Of a stretch of 64,000 nt of DNA, positions 36,249-44,773 are shown piece by piece. How positions within the stretch are numbered: position 1 is the stretch's first letter; each line of letters begins with the position of its first letter. Source of the stretch: Clostridiales bacterium (GTDB taxonomy: Bacteria > Bacillota > Clostridia > Saccharofermentanales > Saccharofermentanaceae). The stretch lies in NCBI GenBank assembly GCA_017649645.1, contig JAGCGK010000197.1, forward strand, positions 26,582 to 90,581. The letters are read 5' to 3'. The notes below the pieces were generated by a model, which saw only the letters and a list, made by a program, of their open reading frames with translations, did not search any database and was not told where the DNA came from. A program made the translations under genes and the position numbers.

Positions 36249-37172
36249 TCAAAGCATGACCGGAGAATTCCTGAGCATGTGATCTTCGATAAGATCATTA
36301 ACGGCATAGGCATATCCTTCAAGGTAATCACCGCTGTCTTTTATATTGAGCTTCTTAACCAGATGATCTCTTATCTGACGTGAAGAATTCTCGATAAAAT
36401 AAACTGCGTTCATCGGATCAACAAGAGCGTTTTCGATCTCAGGTTTCAGCTCAGAAAAAAGACTTAAGTTTTCGATGCCTTTTATAGACCACTTGTAGTA
36501 AGGCATATGTTTTCGATTAAGGATATAGATACAGGAGATCAGGGCCTTGACGTAATCATTGAGCGATAATACCGCAGCGCCCTTCTGCCCGTGCTTTAGA
36601 CATCTCGAATAGTTATACTGACCCTTCTGAGCCATGTCAAAAAGTTCGCTTCCGAGCTTCTTGTTCCATACGTCTGAAGGAACATCGTTCATGATGGCAT
36701 TCCTTATTCTCGTAAACTCTCCAAGCTGATCAGAAAAGACTTCACCGTTGACGGCTTCAGCAAGATAAAAAGACGGGATCCTGAGCCACTCTTCATTCGT
36801 CTCAGGAAGTCTTCGCATCCCAAGATAGAACGAATAGTAATCCCAGATCGTATGAACACCCTTTCCGCGAGTGCCGTAAATACTGGATTCCTTAAGTTTA
36901 AGGCCCTCGAATTTCTTCGGAAGCTTACTATATGCCCGCATCAGTTTAAAGCCGAAATCCTGTTCGTCTTCATCAGTAAGCCAGATGCAAAAGCCCGGTT
37001 CGAAATCGTGATCCACGGATATCTCATCATCAAAACCGAAACACTCAGAACCGTGACCGCAAAGTCCCGTAGCGATTCTATCAAGTTTATCGCCGAATTC
37101 ATCCTGAAGCATCGGAAGACCGTACTCTTCATAGAACCTTCTCGCGAGGTCAAGACCTTTTGTATATTTCAT
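36249..37172 (-). CDS. DUF4037 protein (nucleotidyltransferase-like)
   Basis: 307 residues. Residues 36-70 read ATGLCGHGSECFGFDDEISVDHDFEPGF, the DUF4037 signature: a Gly-Ser motif followed by spaced Asp residues as in nucleotidyltransferase-fold proteins. A helical C-terminal half follows. The activity is not established. The ATG has TGGAGG at good distance, placed inside the upstream TPR gene, which it overlaps by 23 bp. The tight pairing with a TPR protein suggests the two act together. Confidence 0.82.
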   Translation of the reverse strand: MKYTKGLDLARRFYEEYGLPMLQDEFGDKLDRIATGLCGHGSECFGFDDEISVDHDFEPGFCIWLTDEDEQDFGFKLMRAYSKLPKKFEGLKLKESSIYGTRGKGVHTIWDYYSFYLGMRRLPETNEEWLRIPSFYLAEAVNGEVFSDQLGEFTRIRNAIMNDVPSDVWNKKLGSELFDMAQKGQYNYSRCLKHGQKGAAVLSLNDYVKALISCIYILNRKHMPYYKWSIKGIENLSLFSELKPEIENALVDPMNAVYFIENSSRQIRDHLVKKLNIKDSGDYLEGYAYAVNDLIEDHMLRNSPVML

Positions 37173-37872
37173 CTGCGACCTCCATCAATGCTCTTGCTTC
37201 ATAAGCCCTTCCGAAATGTTCGAATGAAGGTGCACATTTGCTTATGGCAAACGCATAACTTCCACCCCTCGGAAACGGTTCGTTGTTAAGTTCTTCCCAT
37301 GCCATATCAAGGAGCATTTCAACTTTGGAAGGATCCCTTGATTCTTCCACATGAGCCATGTTCACATATGACACCGCGATCTCCGTATGATTCGTCCCGA
37401 GTTCCTTCAATATCGTAACCGCATTCTCATAACTTATCATAGCCTCATCTTCTCTTCCGATATCAGCAAGAGTCGTTCCGTAGTTATTCAGGAATGCTGC
37501 AAACTCATAAGTCTTCGTCATATCATTCTTCTCGAAAATATCCTTCGCACAGGAGTAATACTTAAGAGCACCTTCACTGTCGCCGTACGATTTAAGAGTT
37601 GTCGCGATATTAACGTATATGACGGCACTTCCGGGATCTTTGTCATCCACGATACTTAAAGCTGTATCAATGGCTTTCCTTCCCTTTATAACGTTCTTGT
37701 TTCTTCTGTAAAAGCCGATCTGTTCATTTGAGATCGTCAGAAGACCGCCGTTATCACCTTGTTTTCTGCATTCTTCTTCCCAATAGGTAAGAAGATCCTC
37801 TGCACCTTTTAAGTTGTTAGATGCATAGTAAGAATCCAGTTTATCGATTATCCTTCCTGTCGGGATCGCCAT
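37150..37872 (-). CDS. Tetratricopeptide-repeat protein
   Basis: 240 residues built of helical pairs. Clear TPR-like units: VIYVNIATTLKSYGDSEGALKYYSCAKDIF, AAFLNNYGTTLADIGREDEAMISYENAVTIL and AVSYVNMAHVEESRD. No signal peptide or membrane helix. AAAGGTG precedes the ATG. It probably works as a protein-binding partner or sensor for the overlapping DUF4037 protein. No DNA-binding helix-turn-helix was seen. Confidence 0.82.
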   Translation of the reverse strand: MAIPTGRIIDKLDSYYASNNLKGAEDLLTYWEEECRKQGDNGGLLTISNEQIGFYRRNKNVIKGRKAIDTALSIVDDKDPGSAVIYVNIATTLKSYGDSEGALKYYSCAKDIFEKNDMTKTYEFAAFLNNYGTTLADIGREDEAMISYENAVTILKELGTNHTEIAVSYVNMAHVEESRDPSKVEMLLDMAWEELNNEPFPRGGSYAFAISKCAPSFEHFGRAYEARALMEVADEIYKRS

Positions 37873-37908
37873 TAGAAAACACCTTTTTTATTTGATTTTA
37901 CCATTAAC

Positions 37909-38619
37909 TTAATAAGACTCCACATTCTTGACTGATCTGTTACTGGCAAATGCACAGCAAAGGACTTTAGATGCACCGTTTAAGATCAAGACTTCAGCTG
38001 CCTCATGCAAAGTATTACCTGTTGTTGCTACATCATCTATCAGAAGGATCGATAACCCGTCTATAGAATACTCATCGTTAAACTTGAACGCACCGGACAT
38101 ATTGGCAGCACGCTTAAGATTATCTTTTATCTCTGCCTGCCTTAACGTGTTTTTCGAGCGGATCAACACATCTTTCAAAAGAGGAATATTAAGTTCATTA
38201 CTTACATAAGAACTTATCAGTTCAGCCTGATTAAATCCTCGTTCGGAAAGTCTTTGTTCCGATAGAGGGATCGGTATTACCGCATCACAGGAAACATTGT
38301 CATTAATAAGACATTTCCCCAGGAGAGTGCCGAGAACAGCGGTAAGTTCTTTTTTATGTCCGAACTTGATCCTGTGGATGAGACTTGTGATCCTGCCTTC
38401 GTATTTGAATGGGACATAGAGTGTAAGCGACGGACAGGGATCGTTTTCGAAAGGCTCAGAAAGACACAACTGCCACCTCTTATCACTCGGGACAGGAACG
38501 AGATCCGTAAGGCATTTCTTACAAAGCGGTGAATCGAACAATCTTATGTCGGATATCTTGCCGCATATAAGACATTCCTTCGGAAACATTATCTCCAATG
38601 CTTCCTTAATTATCCTCAA
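37909..38619 (-). CDS. comF: ComF family phosphoribosyltransferase-like protein
   Basis: N-terminal zinc-finger-like cysteines (CLICGK ... CKKCL), then the phosphoribosyltransferase domain with the PRPP loop ILLIDDVATTGNTL and PIPLSEQRLSERGFNQAELIS. ComF-type proteins support DNA uptake and recombination in competent bacteria, though the family is also present in non-competent species. The start is uncertain: the TTG at 38619 has AAAGAGG 8 nt upstream (inside recD2), a further TTG lies at 38643, and an ATG at 38589 would remove part of the leader. It overlaps recD2 and is therefore cotranscribed with it. Confidence 0.9.
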   Translation of the reverse strand: MRIIKEALEIMFPKECLICGKISDIRLFDSPLCKKCLTDLVPVPSDKRWQLCLSEPFENDPCPSLTLYVPFKYEGRITSLIHRIKFGHKKELTAVLGTLLGKCLINDNVSCDAVIPIPLSEQRLSERGFNQAELISSYVSNELNIPLLKDVLIRSKNTLRQAEIKDNLKRAANMSGAFKFNDEYSIDGLSILLIDDVATTGNTLHEAAEVLILNGASKVLCCAFASNRSVKNVESY

Positions 38620-40918
38620 TGTACTTACCTCTTTTGTGATCAATGATCTTAAGAAAATCCGAGAGAGATGTGATCCTTCTGCTGGTATCGGATGAACGGA
38701 TCATCCTTCCGAGCATTCCGTAAGTATCGATTATGATGACATTTTTCTTTCCTCTTGTAACTCCGGTATAAAGAAGCTTACGGTTCAGCAGCTTCGGAGA
38801 CATCCTGCCAAGAGCGATTATGACAGTATCGAACTCGCAGCCCTGTGATTTATGCACCGTCATGGCATATGCGAGATCGATATCTTCGAGCGTCTTTCCG
38901 GAATAGACCACCTTACGTCCGTCATCCAACAGGACCTCGATCGATCTGTTAAGTTCATTGATCTTTGTGATCATTCCGAGCTCGCCGTTATAAACACCTG
39001 TTACTGTCTCCATGCTGACAGGATCGAAACTCTCGATATTGTAGTCATTTTTAACCTGCATCACGCGGTCCGTATCCCTGAACATGCCCTTACTTCCGAC
39101 AGGCATGGATGTATTGGTCGGGTCAGATGCGATCGACTGTATCTCTTTATTGAGCATCGAAGTTCCGAGTGCATTCTGCTTTGTAGGAGACAATATAGCC
39201 ATATCATCATCCCTGTATTTCTCGTAAAACTCAAAGAGCTTATGTAGTGCGTCCTCTTCGTTCACGGCATTAACGATCCTGAAATCAGTATCATTTCCGA
39301 TAAGCGTCTCTCCGTTTAAGATTCGGTAAGCGTTAGCAGCGATGGAGCTTTCATTTTGCTGCCTGAAAACATACTTAAGTTCGACTCTCGGTATCGACTC
39401 ACATTCCAAAAGATCCGCGAGAAGATTTCCGGGGCCAACAGACGGAAGCTGATTCGGATCACCGATCAAAATGACTGAACTATCAGGCTTAACTGCTCGT
39501 AGCAAAGACAGGAATAAAAAGTTATCGACCATGGAAGCTTCATCAACAACTATGACTCTCGCATCGAGAGGATTGTTGCTGTTTCTTCCGAAAGCGAATC
39601 CGTCATCACCATTGACCGGTCTTACTTCAAGAAGCCTGTGGATAGTATGTGCATCGACTCCCGTCGCTTCAGATAATCTCTTGGCTGCTCTTCCTGTCGG
39701 AGCACAAAAGACAGAAGATATCTTCTGCTCCTTAAAATGCGAAGCAAGAATACCCGTGATCGTTGTCTTACCGGTTCCCGGGCCGCCTGTGATTATGGAG
39801 AACGGCTCACTGAAACACATTCGGAGTGCTGCCTTCTGAAGATCGTCCAATTCGATATTGTGTTTTTCAGCAAGTCTATTGATCTTCTCATTAGCCTTCT
39901 CATCATCAAAGTAGGCTTTCTTCGCATTTACAAAGGATTCAACTTCTGATTTTATTCCTGCTTCAGTACGGAAGACTTTCTTAAGAGCCACACGAGCTCC
40001 GTCATCTTCCTCACCGCATCCCATGCACTTATTGTTTTCGAACTTATAAACAACTAAGTCATCGAGTTTTCTTCCGAGTTCCAGTGCTTCCTTATAAGCT
40101 TCCGGGAACTTATCCGTTGTTTCCTTATCCAGATCTGCATTTACCATATCCTGAACGCTGTTTTTAAGATCCATAGGGATCATATACGTATTTCCGGATA
40201 CATAATGAGTATCGTTCAACACACAAAGTGCAGCACCAAGAAGTCTCATCGGATCCATCTTATCGATGTCTATCTTTCCCGCCAGATACTCGCAGGTCTC
40301 AAATCCTATTCCTTCAACACGGATGAGCATATACGGATTATTGGAGATCTCATCGTGACAGGTCATTCCGAACATATCATATGCCTTCGAAGCCTGCTCC
40401 TCCGTTAATCCGAAAAGACGGAGCTTCAGTATCTGCTCGAGCACGGGTCTTTTTTCCGTAACCACATCGCACATGGAAAGAGCTCTTTTTTCTGATAATC
40501 CCTTGATAGCTTTTGCCATGGATTTAGGTCTTTTCTCTATCTCATCCAGGATATCCTCGCCATAATTCTCAGCGATAAGAAGACCTGTCTTCTCACCTAC
40601 TCCGTCGAAGTTACTTCTTATGAACGAAGCAATAATAGGTGCTTTCGAATCCTTATCTTCGATCAGTTCGATCTTATTTGCCGTAATCTGAAGCACCCGG
40701 CCGTAAAGACCTACAACACCGCTTACTTTGTACCTTAATCCCGGAACGATGCTTCCTGCGAAATTACCCTTTACCGAGAAACCTCCGCAGTAAAATATCA
40801 CAAAGCCGTTCTTTTCGAAAACGACCTTTGTAGGCAGAACAATAACGTCGGAAACAGATGTCCCGACGTCTTGTTCTTCAGGTATATATAGTTTACTTAC
40901 TTCGTCTTGAGATTTCAT
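38606..40918 (-). CDS. recD2: RecD2-type 5'-3' DNA helicase
   Basis: 770 residues. N-terminal OB-like and helix-hairpin-helix region (FDGVGEKTGLLIAENYGEDILDEI), then SF1B helicase core: Walker A GGPGTGKTTI, APTGRAAKRLSEATG, VDEASMVDNFLF (Walker B), LIGDPNQLPSVGPG, and the C-terminal AMTVHKSQGCEFDTVI and LLYTGVTRGKK. This is the stand-alone RecD2, which acts without RecBC in repair and recombination. There is no strong ribosome-binding site; the ATG sits in the loop of an inverted repeat (CTTGAGAT/ATCTCAAG). Confidence 0.95.
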   Translation of the reverse strand: MKSQDEVSKLYIPEEQDVGTSVSDVIVLPTKVVFEKNGFVIFYCGGFSVKGNFAGSIVPGLRYKVSGVVGLYGRVLQITANKIELIEDKDSKAPIIASFIRSNFDGVGEKTGLLIAENYGEDILDEIEKRPKSMAKAIKGLSEKRALSMCDVVTEKRPVLEQILKLRLFGLTEEQASKAYDMFGMTCHDEISNNPYMLIRVEGIGFETCEYLAGKIDIDKMDPMRLLGAALCVLNDTHYVSGNTYMIPMDLKNSVQDMVNADLDKETTDKFPEAYKEALELGRKLDDLVVYKFENNKCMGCGEEDDGARVALKKVFRTEAGIKSEVESFVNAKKAYFDDEKANEKINRLAEKHNIELDDLQKAALRMCFSEPFSIITGGPGTGKTTITGILASHFKEQKISSVFCAPTGRAAKRLSEATGVDAHTIHRLLEVRPVNGDDGFAFGRNSNNPLDARVIVVDEASMVDNFLFLSLLRAVKPDSSVILIGDPNQLPSVGPGNLLADLLECESIPRVELKYVFRQQNESSIAANAYRILNGETLIGNDTDFRIVNAVNEEDALHKLFEFYEKYRDDDMAILSPTKQNALGTSMLNKEIQSIASDPTNTSMPVGSKGMFRDTDRVMQVKNDYNIESFDPVSMETVTGVYNGELGMITKINELNRSIEVLLDDGRKVVYSGKTLEDIDLAYAMTVHKSQGCEFDTVIIALGRMSPKLLNRKLLYTGVTRGKKNVIIIDTYGMLGRMIRSSDTSRRITSLSDFLKIIDHKRGKYIEDN

Positions 40919-40947
40919 ATCTCAAGCCTAACAAACTTTTGTTTGTT
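40906..40947 (-). promoter_or_regulatory. Two adjacent inverted repeats over the recD2 start codon
   Basis: CTTGAGAT / ATCTCAAG (40906-40926) has the start codon in its 5-nt loop. Directly upstream, AACAAAC / GTTTGTT (40930-40947, TTTT spacer) flanks it. Either RNA hairpins or operator sites are possible. Confidence 0.45.
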
Positions 40948-41004
40948 AATCAACACACTTTGGTCTCAATATATTTCTTTTCGAAAAAGCGTCCCCTTTG
41001 ATCG

Positions 41005-41619
41005 TTAATGGAATACTGCCTCACCGATAGGTTCTACCGCATCTTCGCTATAGACTTCGATCTTGATAGGCTCATTCTCGTACTGGATATCGATATACAT
41101 CTCGAACGGATTCAAGAACTTATCGTCAAGATCTTTGTACTCGATCTTCTTGGATTCATCACCTTCATAGACTATGAAGTAATCAACTTTCTCGGAATCC
41201 TTGATATCGAAAACCGCGAACAGTTCATTCTCGTTGTTGTAAGTAGTAATACTTACTCCGTCCAGATCAAACTGCTTCTGCATAAGAAATCCCGTGTTAC
41301 TCTTAACTTCATACACACCGTCCTTCTCGTTGATCTGAAGCATAGCCTGATTCATAGTTGAAGTACCGCTGTTCGTATTGTACTGGAACATATAGACCAT
41401 ATATGTCAAACCGATCACACATGCTACGCAGCAACCGACGGTAATAAGAACAACTACAAACGGAGATATCCATTTACGCAGTTTTGTTTCTGATTGGATA
41501 GCTTTGTTCAGATGCTTGTTATAGAAAAACTTATAGATGAAGTACACGATCAGTGTAACAGCAAGTGTAACAGGTAATGCTACCAGAATGAGAATTATAA
41601 ATAATGCACTAAAAGCCAT
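41005..41619 (-). CDS. Two-helix membrane protein paired with a LytTR regulator
   Basis: 204 residues from the ATG at 41619 (AGGAGG 7 nt upstream). Helices at about residues 2-32 and 54-80, then about 125 residues outside the membrane, probably extracellular (INEKDGVYEVKSNTGFLMQKQFDLDGVSITTYNNENEL...). No family recognised. It starts 10 bp after the LytTR gene, and such pairs often form a regulatory unit in which the membrane protein controls the DNA-binding protein. That relationship is inferred from position only. Confidence 0.72.
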   Translation of the reverse strand: MAFSALFIILILVALPVTLAVTLIVYFIYKFFYNKHLNKAIQSETKLRKWISPFVVVLITVGCCVACVIGLTYMVYMFQYNTNSGTSTMNQAMLQINEKDGVYEVKSNTGFLMQKQFDLDGVSITTYNNENELFAVFDIKDSEKVDYFIVYEGDESKKIEYKDLDDKFLNPFEMYIDIQYENEPIKIEVYSEDAVEPIGEAVFH

Positions 41620-41629
41620 AACGCACCTC

Positions 41630-42070
41630 CTATATTCCGAATACGTCTTTAAAGTTATAGTAATAAGATCTGGTAACCTCAGTCTTTGTACCGTCACTCA
41701 TATGAAGCACGAACTTCTGAAATACGGATGCCTCTATCCTTCTGATATGCTTCTTATTAATGATCGTAGAGTTACTGATCCTCAAGAACGTATCGGTGTC
41801 AAGAACAGTCTCGAGATACCTCAGACGCTCGCGCGAGTTATAGCTGTCGCCCTTGGTATGAATGACCACATCGTGGCCGAGGCTTTCTATGAAAATAATG
41901 TCTTTAACATCAACAAAAAACTGTTGCTCTTTGAGCTTGCCCTGAATATAACGAACTCCGGCATTCTTGCGGATGATCTGATACTCGGCATTAACATCAT
42001 CTTCTATCCCCAACTTTTGCAATTCACTTCTGATCGGGTCATCAGGGTCAAGCATAAGTTTCAGTTTCAT
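41630..42070 (-). CDS. LytTR DNA-binding domain transcriptional regulator
   Basis: 146 residues from the ATG at 42070, with GAGGTG upstream. The C-terminal ~100 residues form a LytTR domain (DVKDIIFIESLGHDVVIHTKGDSYNSRERLRYLETVLDTDTFLRISNSTIINKKHIRRIE...); the conserved FLRI-S--IIN-KHI core is plain. It has no receiver domain, so it is not a classical two-component regulator. About 45 residues precede the domain. Two direct repeats 20-21 bp apart lie upstream, suggesting autoregulation. Confidence 0.9.
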   Translation of the reverse strand: MKLKLMLDPDDPIRSELQKLGIEDDVNAEYQIIRKNAGVRYIQGKLKEQQFFVDVKDIIFIESLGHDVVIHTKGDSYNSRERLRYLETVLDTDTFLRISNSTIINKKHIRRIEASVFQKFVLHMSDGTKTEVTRSYYYNFKDVFGI

Positions 42071-42146
42071 GTTGCACCTCACGTTCTTTAGTTTGAAAAG
42101 CTCTTCAATATCATCATACATATATATTCGCATAAAGAAACAAATT

Positions 42147-42182
42147 TGAGATACTTTGCAATAAAATGAGTATAACTTGCAA
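42147..42182 (-). promoter_or_regulatory. Paired direct repeats upstream of the LytTR gene
   Basis: Minus strand TTGCAAGTTATACTCA (42182-42167) and TTGCAAAGTATCTCA (42161-42147), offset 21 bp at their TTGCAA ends, two helical turns apart. LytTR proteins typically bind direct repeats at that spacing, so this is a candidate autoregulatory site. Confidence 0.5.
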
Positions 42183-42201
42183 TGAAGCCTTCTTTTTCGC
42201 G

Positions 42202-42234
42202 AAAAAAAGCTGTCCTCCGCGAACGAAGGACAGC
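42202..42234 (-). terminator. Intrinsic terminator of metK
   Basis: Minus strand GCTGTCCT...AGGACAGC followed by TTTTTTT, 23 bp after the metK stop codon. Confidence 0.9.
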
Positions 42235-42256
42235 ATATATATCACTTGTAAAACTA

Positions 42257-43450
42257 TCAGATACCTGCGTCAGCCTTAAGGATCTCAGCCTTATCTGTCT
42301 TCTCCCAAGGAAGTTCGATATCTGTTCTTCCGAAGTGGCCGTAAGCAGCTGTCTTCTGGTAGATAGGACGACGGAGGTCGAGGTCTCTGATGATAGCAGC
42401 AGGACGAAGATCAAAGTTCTTCTTAACGATCTCTGTGATCTTCTCATCTGCGATAACGCCTGTACCGAATGTATCGACCATTACGGAAACCGGCTTAGCT
42501 ACACCGATCGCATAAGCAAACTGAACTTCGCACTCCTTAGCAAGACCGGCTGCTACGATGTTCTTAGCGATGTAACGACCCATATATGCAGCAGAACGGT
42601 CAACCTTCGTCGGATCCTTACCGGAGAAAGCTCCGCCGCCGTGACGGCCGAATCCGCCGTATGTATCAACGATGATCTTACGTCCTGTAAGACCGGAGTC
42701 ACCCTGAGGACCGCCTACCACGAATCTTCCAGTCGGGTTAACGAAGAACTTAGTATCAGCATCGATAAGTTCAGCAGGAACGACAGGCTTAATAACCTGC
42801 TCGATGATGAACTTCTCAAGATCTTCATGTGATACATTTTCTGTGTGCTGAGTAGAGATAACTACTGCATCAACTCTCTTAACCTTGTTGCCGTCATACT
42901 CGACTGTAACCTGGCTCTTTCCGTCTGGACGCAGGAAGTCAACGACCTTGTTCTTACGAACAGATGTAAGCTTCAATGTGAGCTTATGAGCAAGAGATAC
43001 AGGAAGAGGCATAAGTTCTTTAGTATCGTCATTAGCATAACCGAACATCATACCCTGGTCGCCTGCACCTGTATCGAGAGGATCTGTATCACCTTCTCTT
43101 GCCTCAAGGGACTTATCAACGCCCTGAGCGATATCAGGAGACTGCTCATCGATAGATGTAAGAACAGCACATGTCTTATAATCGAATCCTGAATCAGATC
43201 CGTCATAACCGATCTCTTTGATCGTATTTCTTACGATCGTCGGAATATCTACATAAGCAGATGTTGTGATCTCACCCATAACGAGTACCATACCAGTTGT
43301 ACAGCAAGTCTCACATGCTACACGAGCTGTCTTGTCCTGGGCAATGATCGCATCCAAGACACCGTCAGAGATCTGATCGCAGATCTTATCCGGATGTCCC
43401 TCAGTAACCGATTCCGAAGTAAAGAGCCATTTACCAACTTTGTTTCTCAT
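42257..43450 (-). CDS. metK: S-adenosylmethionine synthetase
   Basis: 397 residues from the ATG at 43450 (AAAGGCGG 6 nt upstream). Makes SAM from methionine and ATP. Signatures: [21 protein letters not shown] at the N-terminus, [62 protein letters not shown] and [11 protein letters not shown]. It is the target of the SAM-I riboswitch just upstream, giving feedback control by its product. Confidence 0.98.
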   Translation of the reverse strand: MRNKVGKWLFTSESVTEGHPDKICDQISDGVLDAIIAQDKTARVACETCCTTGMVLVMGEITTSAYVDIPTIVRNTIKEIGYDGSDSGFDYKTCAVLTSIDEQSPDIAQGVDKSLEAREGDTDPLDTGAGDQGMMFGYANDDTKELMPLPVSLAHKLTLKLTSVRKNKVVDFLRPDGKSQVTVEYDGNKVKRVDAVVISTQHTENVSHEDLEKFIIEQVIKPVVPAELIDADTKFFVNPTGRFVVGGPQGDSGLTGRKIIVDTYGGFGRHGGGAFSGKDPTKVDRSAAYMGRYIAKNIVAAGLAKECEVQFAYAIGVAKPVSVMVDTFGTGVIADEKITEIVKKNFDLRPAAIIRDLDLRRPIYQKTAAYGHFGRTDIELPWEKTDKAEILKADAGI

Positions 43451-43486
43451 AAAAAACCGCCTTTCTTCGTTCATTCTTACCTTCAG

Positions 43487-43518
43487 CAAAAAAGCCTTCC
43501 CCGAAGAGGAAGGCTTCT
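43487..43518 (-). terminator. Riboswitch-controlled terminator
   Basis: Minus strand AAGCCTTCC TCTTC GGGGAAGGCTT followed by TTTTTGC, between the SAM-I aptamer and metK. It is the expression platform and forms when SAM is bound. Confidence 0.88.
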
Positions 43519-43534
43519 ATTATCTGTATACTTG

Positions 43535-43632
43535 CCTCTCATCTTTCAGGTTTCCCTGCCGGATTTGGCACCGCTGCTTTCCGCGGTTGTCGGGCTTCAT
43601 AGGGCCGGTTCCCTCCACCACTCTTGATAAGT
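43535..43632 (-). ncRNA. SAM-I (S-box) riboswitch aptamer
   Basis: Minus strand reads CTTATCAAGAGTGGTGGAGG-GAACCGGCCCTATGAAGCCC-GACAACCGCGGAAAGCAGCG-GTGCCAAATCCGGCAGGGAA-ACCTGAAAGATGAGAG. This contains the conserved S-box elements: CTTATCAAGAG...GGAGGGA, CCCTATGAAGCCCGGCAACC-like core, GGTGCCAAATCC and GATGAGAG. It represses metK transcription when SAM is abundant. Confidence 0.97.
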
Positions 43633-43656
43633 ATGAACAATCAAAAATTACGGTAT

Positions 43657-43686
43657 ATTATAGTATCTATTTTTCCTTGATGTCAA
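43657..43686 (-). promoter_or_regulatory. Promoter of the SAM-I riboswitch/metK transcript
   Basis: Minus strand TTGACA (43686-43681), 18-bp spacer, TATAAT (43662-43657): both perfect consensus. Transcription would start about 20 bp ahead of the aptamer. Confidence 0.88.
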
Positions 43687-43810
43687 TAGAGCTTACCAAA
43701 ATTGAGACTTTTGTCGTTTTTTGTAATTAATTACGGAAAATTGTCGACACTTTTTTGCTTCAAACCATTATAGAATACCTCTCACCACATCAACAGAACG
43801 GAGGTATAAC

Positions 43811-44773
43811 ATGAACATCGGGATAATCATTTTCGAGAAAGAAGACTATCTATTTAAACTTCTGAAATTCAGGCTATCGACTTACTTCCCTGACGGCTAC
43901 ATCGTAAGAGGCAATTCAGGTGGTATTAATCCTTCTGACATACCTCTGGCCAAAAAGATCCACGTCTTATATGACAGTGATCAGTACACATCAGATCAGA
44001 TAAGCCGAGAATGCAGCAACATAGATATTCCCATAAGCATCTCAACCATATATAACGACGAGTTCAACAAGGGACGCATAATCGATTGTAAATACCTTGC
44101 CAGGAAGATAATGAATCAAAGCAAAGAGACTTCTTCTGTTCGAAAAGGCTCAGGCGAATCGGATTCATTCAACGGCAAGCTTATTATGATAATTTCATAT
44201 GCCTACATGGATGAACGTGAGAATCTGATCGATACGGAATTCGATTATCTCAGAAAAGATTCTCATATGTGCCTTAGAATAGACCTTATGTCAGGAATAA
44301 GAATGCCTTCATCATTTTCCGGCCTTGAAAACTCTACAGGAGGAATAACCGATATCCTCCGTCTCGCGGCTAGCGAGAGCCTTGAACCCAAAGATATCAT
44401 GGCTTACAGCACTCCCGGAACAAACGGGTTTATCACGCCCGGAAAACCTGTCCATACAGATGATGTCTTCGACTTTGGAATCAATCCGATAATAAACCTC
44501 ATCGAGACATCAAAGGAACTGACAACAGACATCACATTTCCTATCAATGTCATTATAGTAGCCGAAGGCTTCAAGTTTAAGGATATCGTCAGGATAGCGG
44601 GCCTGGCTGATGAACTTCACTTCCTTCTTCCTGAAAGACTTCTTAAGGATTATCTGGGATTCAAATCAGAGATCGGTTCCATAACGAGATCCCTTCCTCC
44701 TGAAGTTCCCGTAACCATGCATTACTGCGACAACATAATCAAGAGTAAACGATATGAAACAACTAAGATATGA
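43811..44773 (+). CDS. CpaE/TadZ-like protein of a Tad locus
   Basis: 320 residues. Receiver-like N-terminal segment (NIGIIIFEKEDYLFKLLKFRLSTYF) and an ATPase-like C-terminal part. The usual Walker A of CpaE/TadZ is absent: no GxxGxGK(S/T) or deviant KGGxGKT is found. The identification rests on position (directly before cpaF, 20-bp overlap) and on the overall layout. TadZ proteins place the pilus machine at a site in the cell. GGAGG precedes the ATG. First gene of the locus. Confidence 0.6.
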   Translation: MNIGIIIFEKEDYLFKLLKFRLSTYFPDGYIVRGNSGGINPSDIPLAKKIHVLYDSDQYTSDQISRECSNIDIPISISTIYNDEFNKGRIIDCKYLARKIMNQSKETSSVRKGSGESDSFNGKLIMIISYAYMDERENLIDTEFDYLRKDSHMCLRIDLMSGIRMPSSFSGLENSTGGITDILRLAASESLEPKDIMAYSTPGTNGFITPGKPVHTDDVFDFGINPIINLIETSKELTTDITFPINVIIVAEGFKFKDIVRIAGLADELHFLLPERLLKDYLGFKSEIGSITRSLPPEVPVTMHYCDNIIKSKRYETTKI

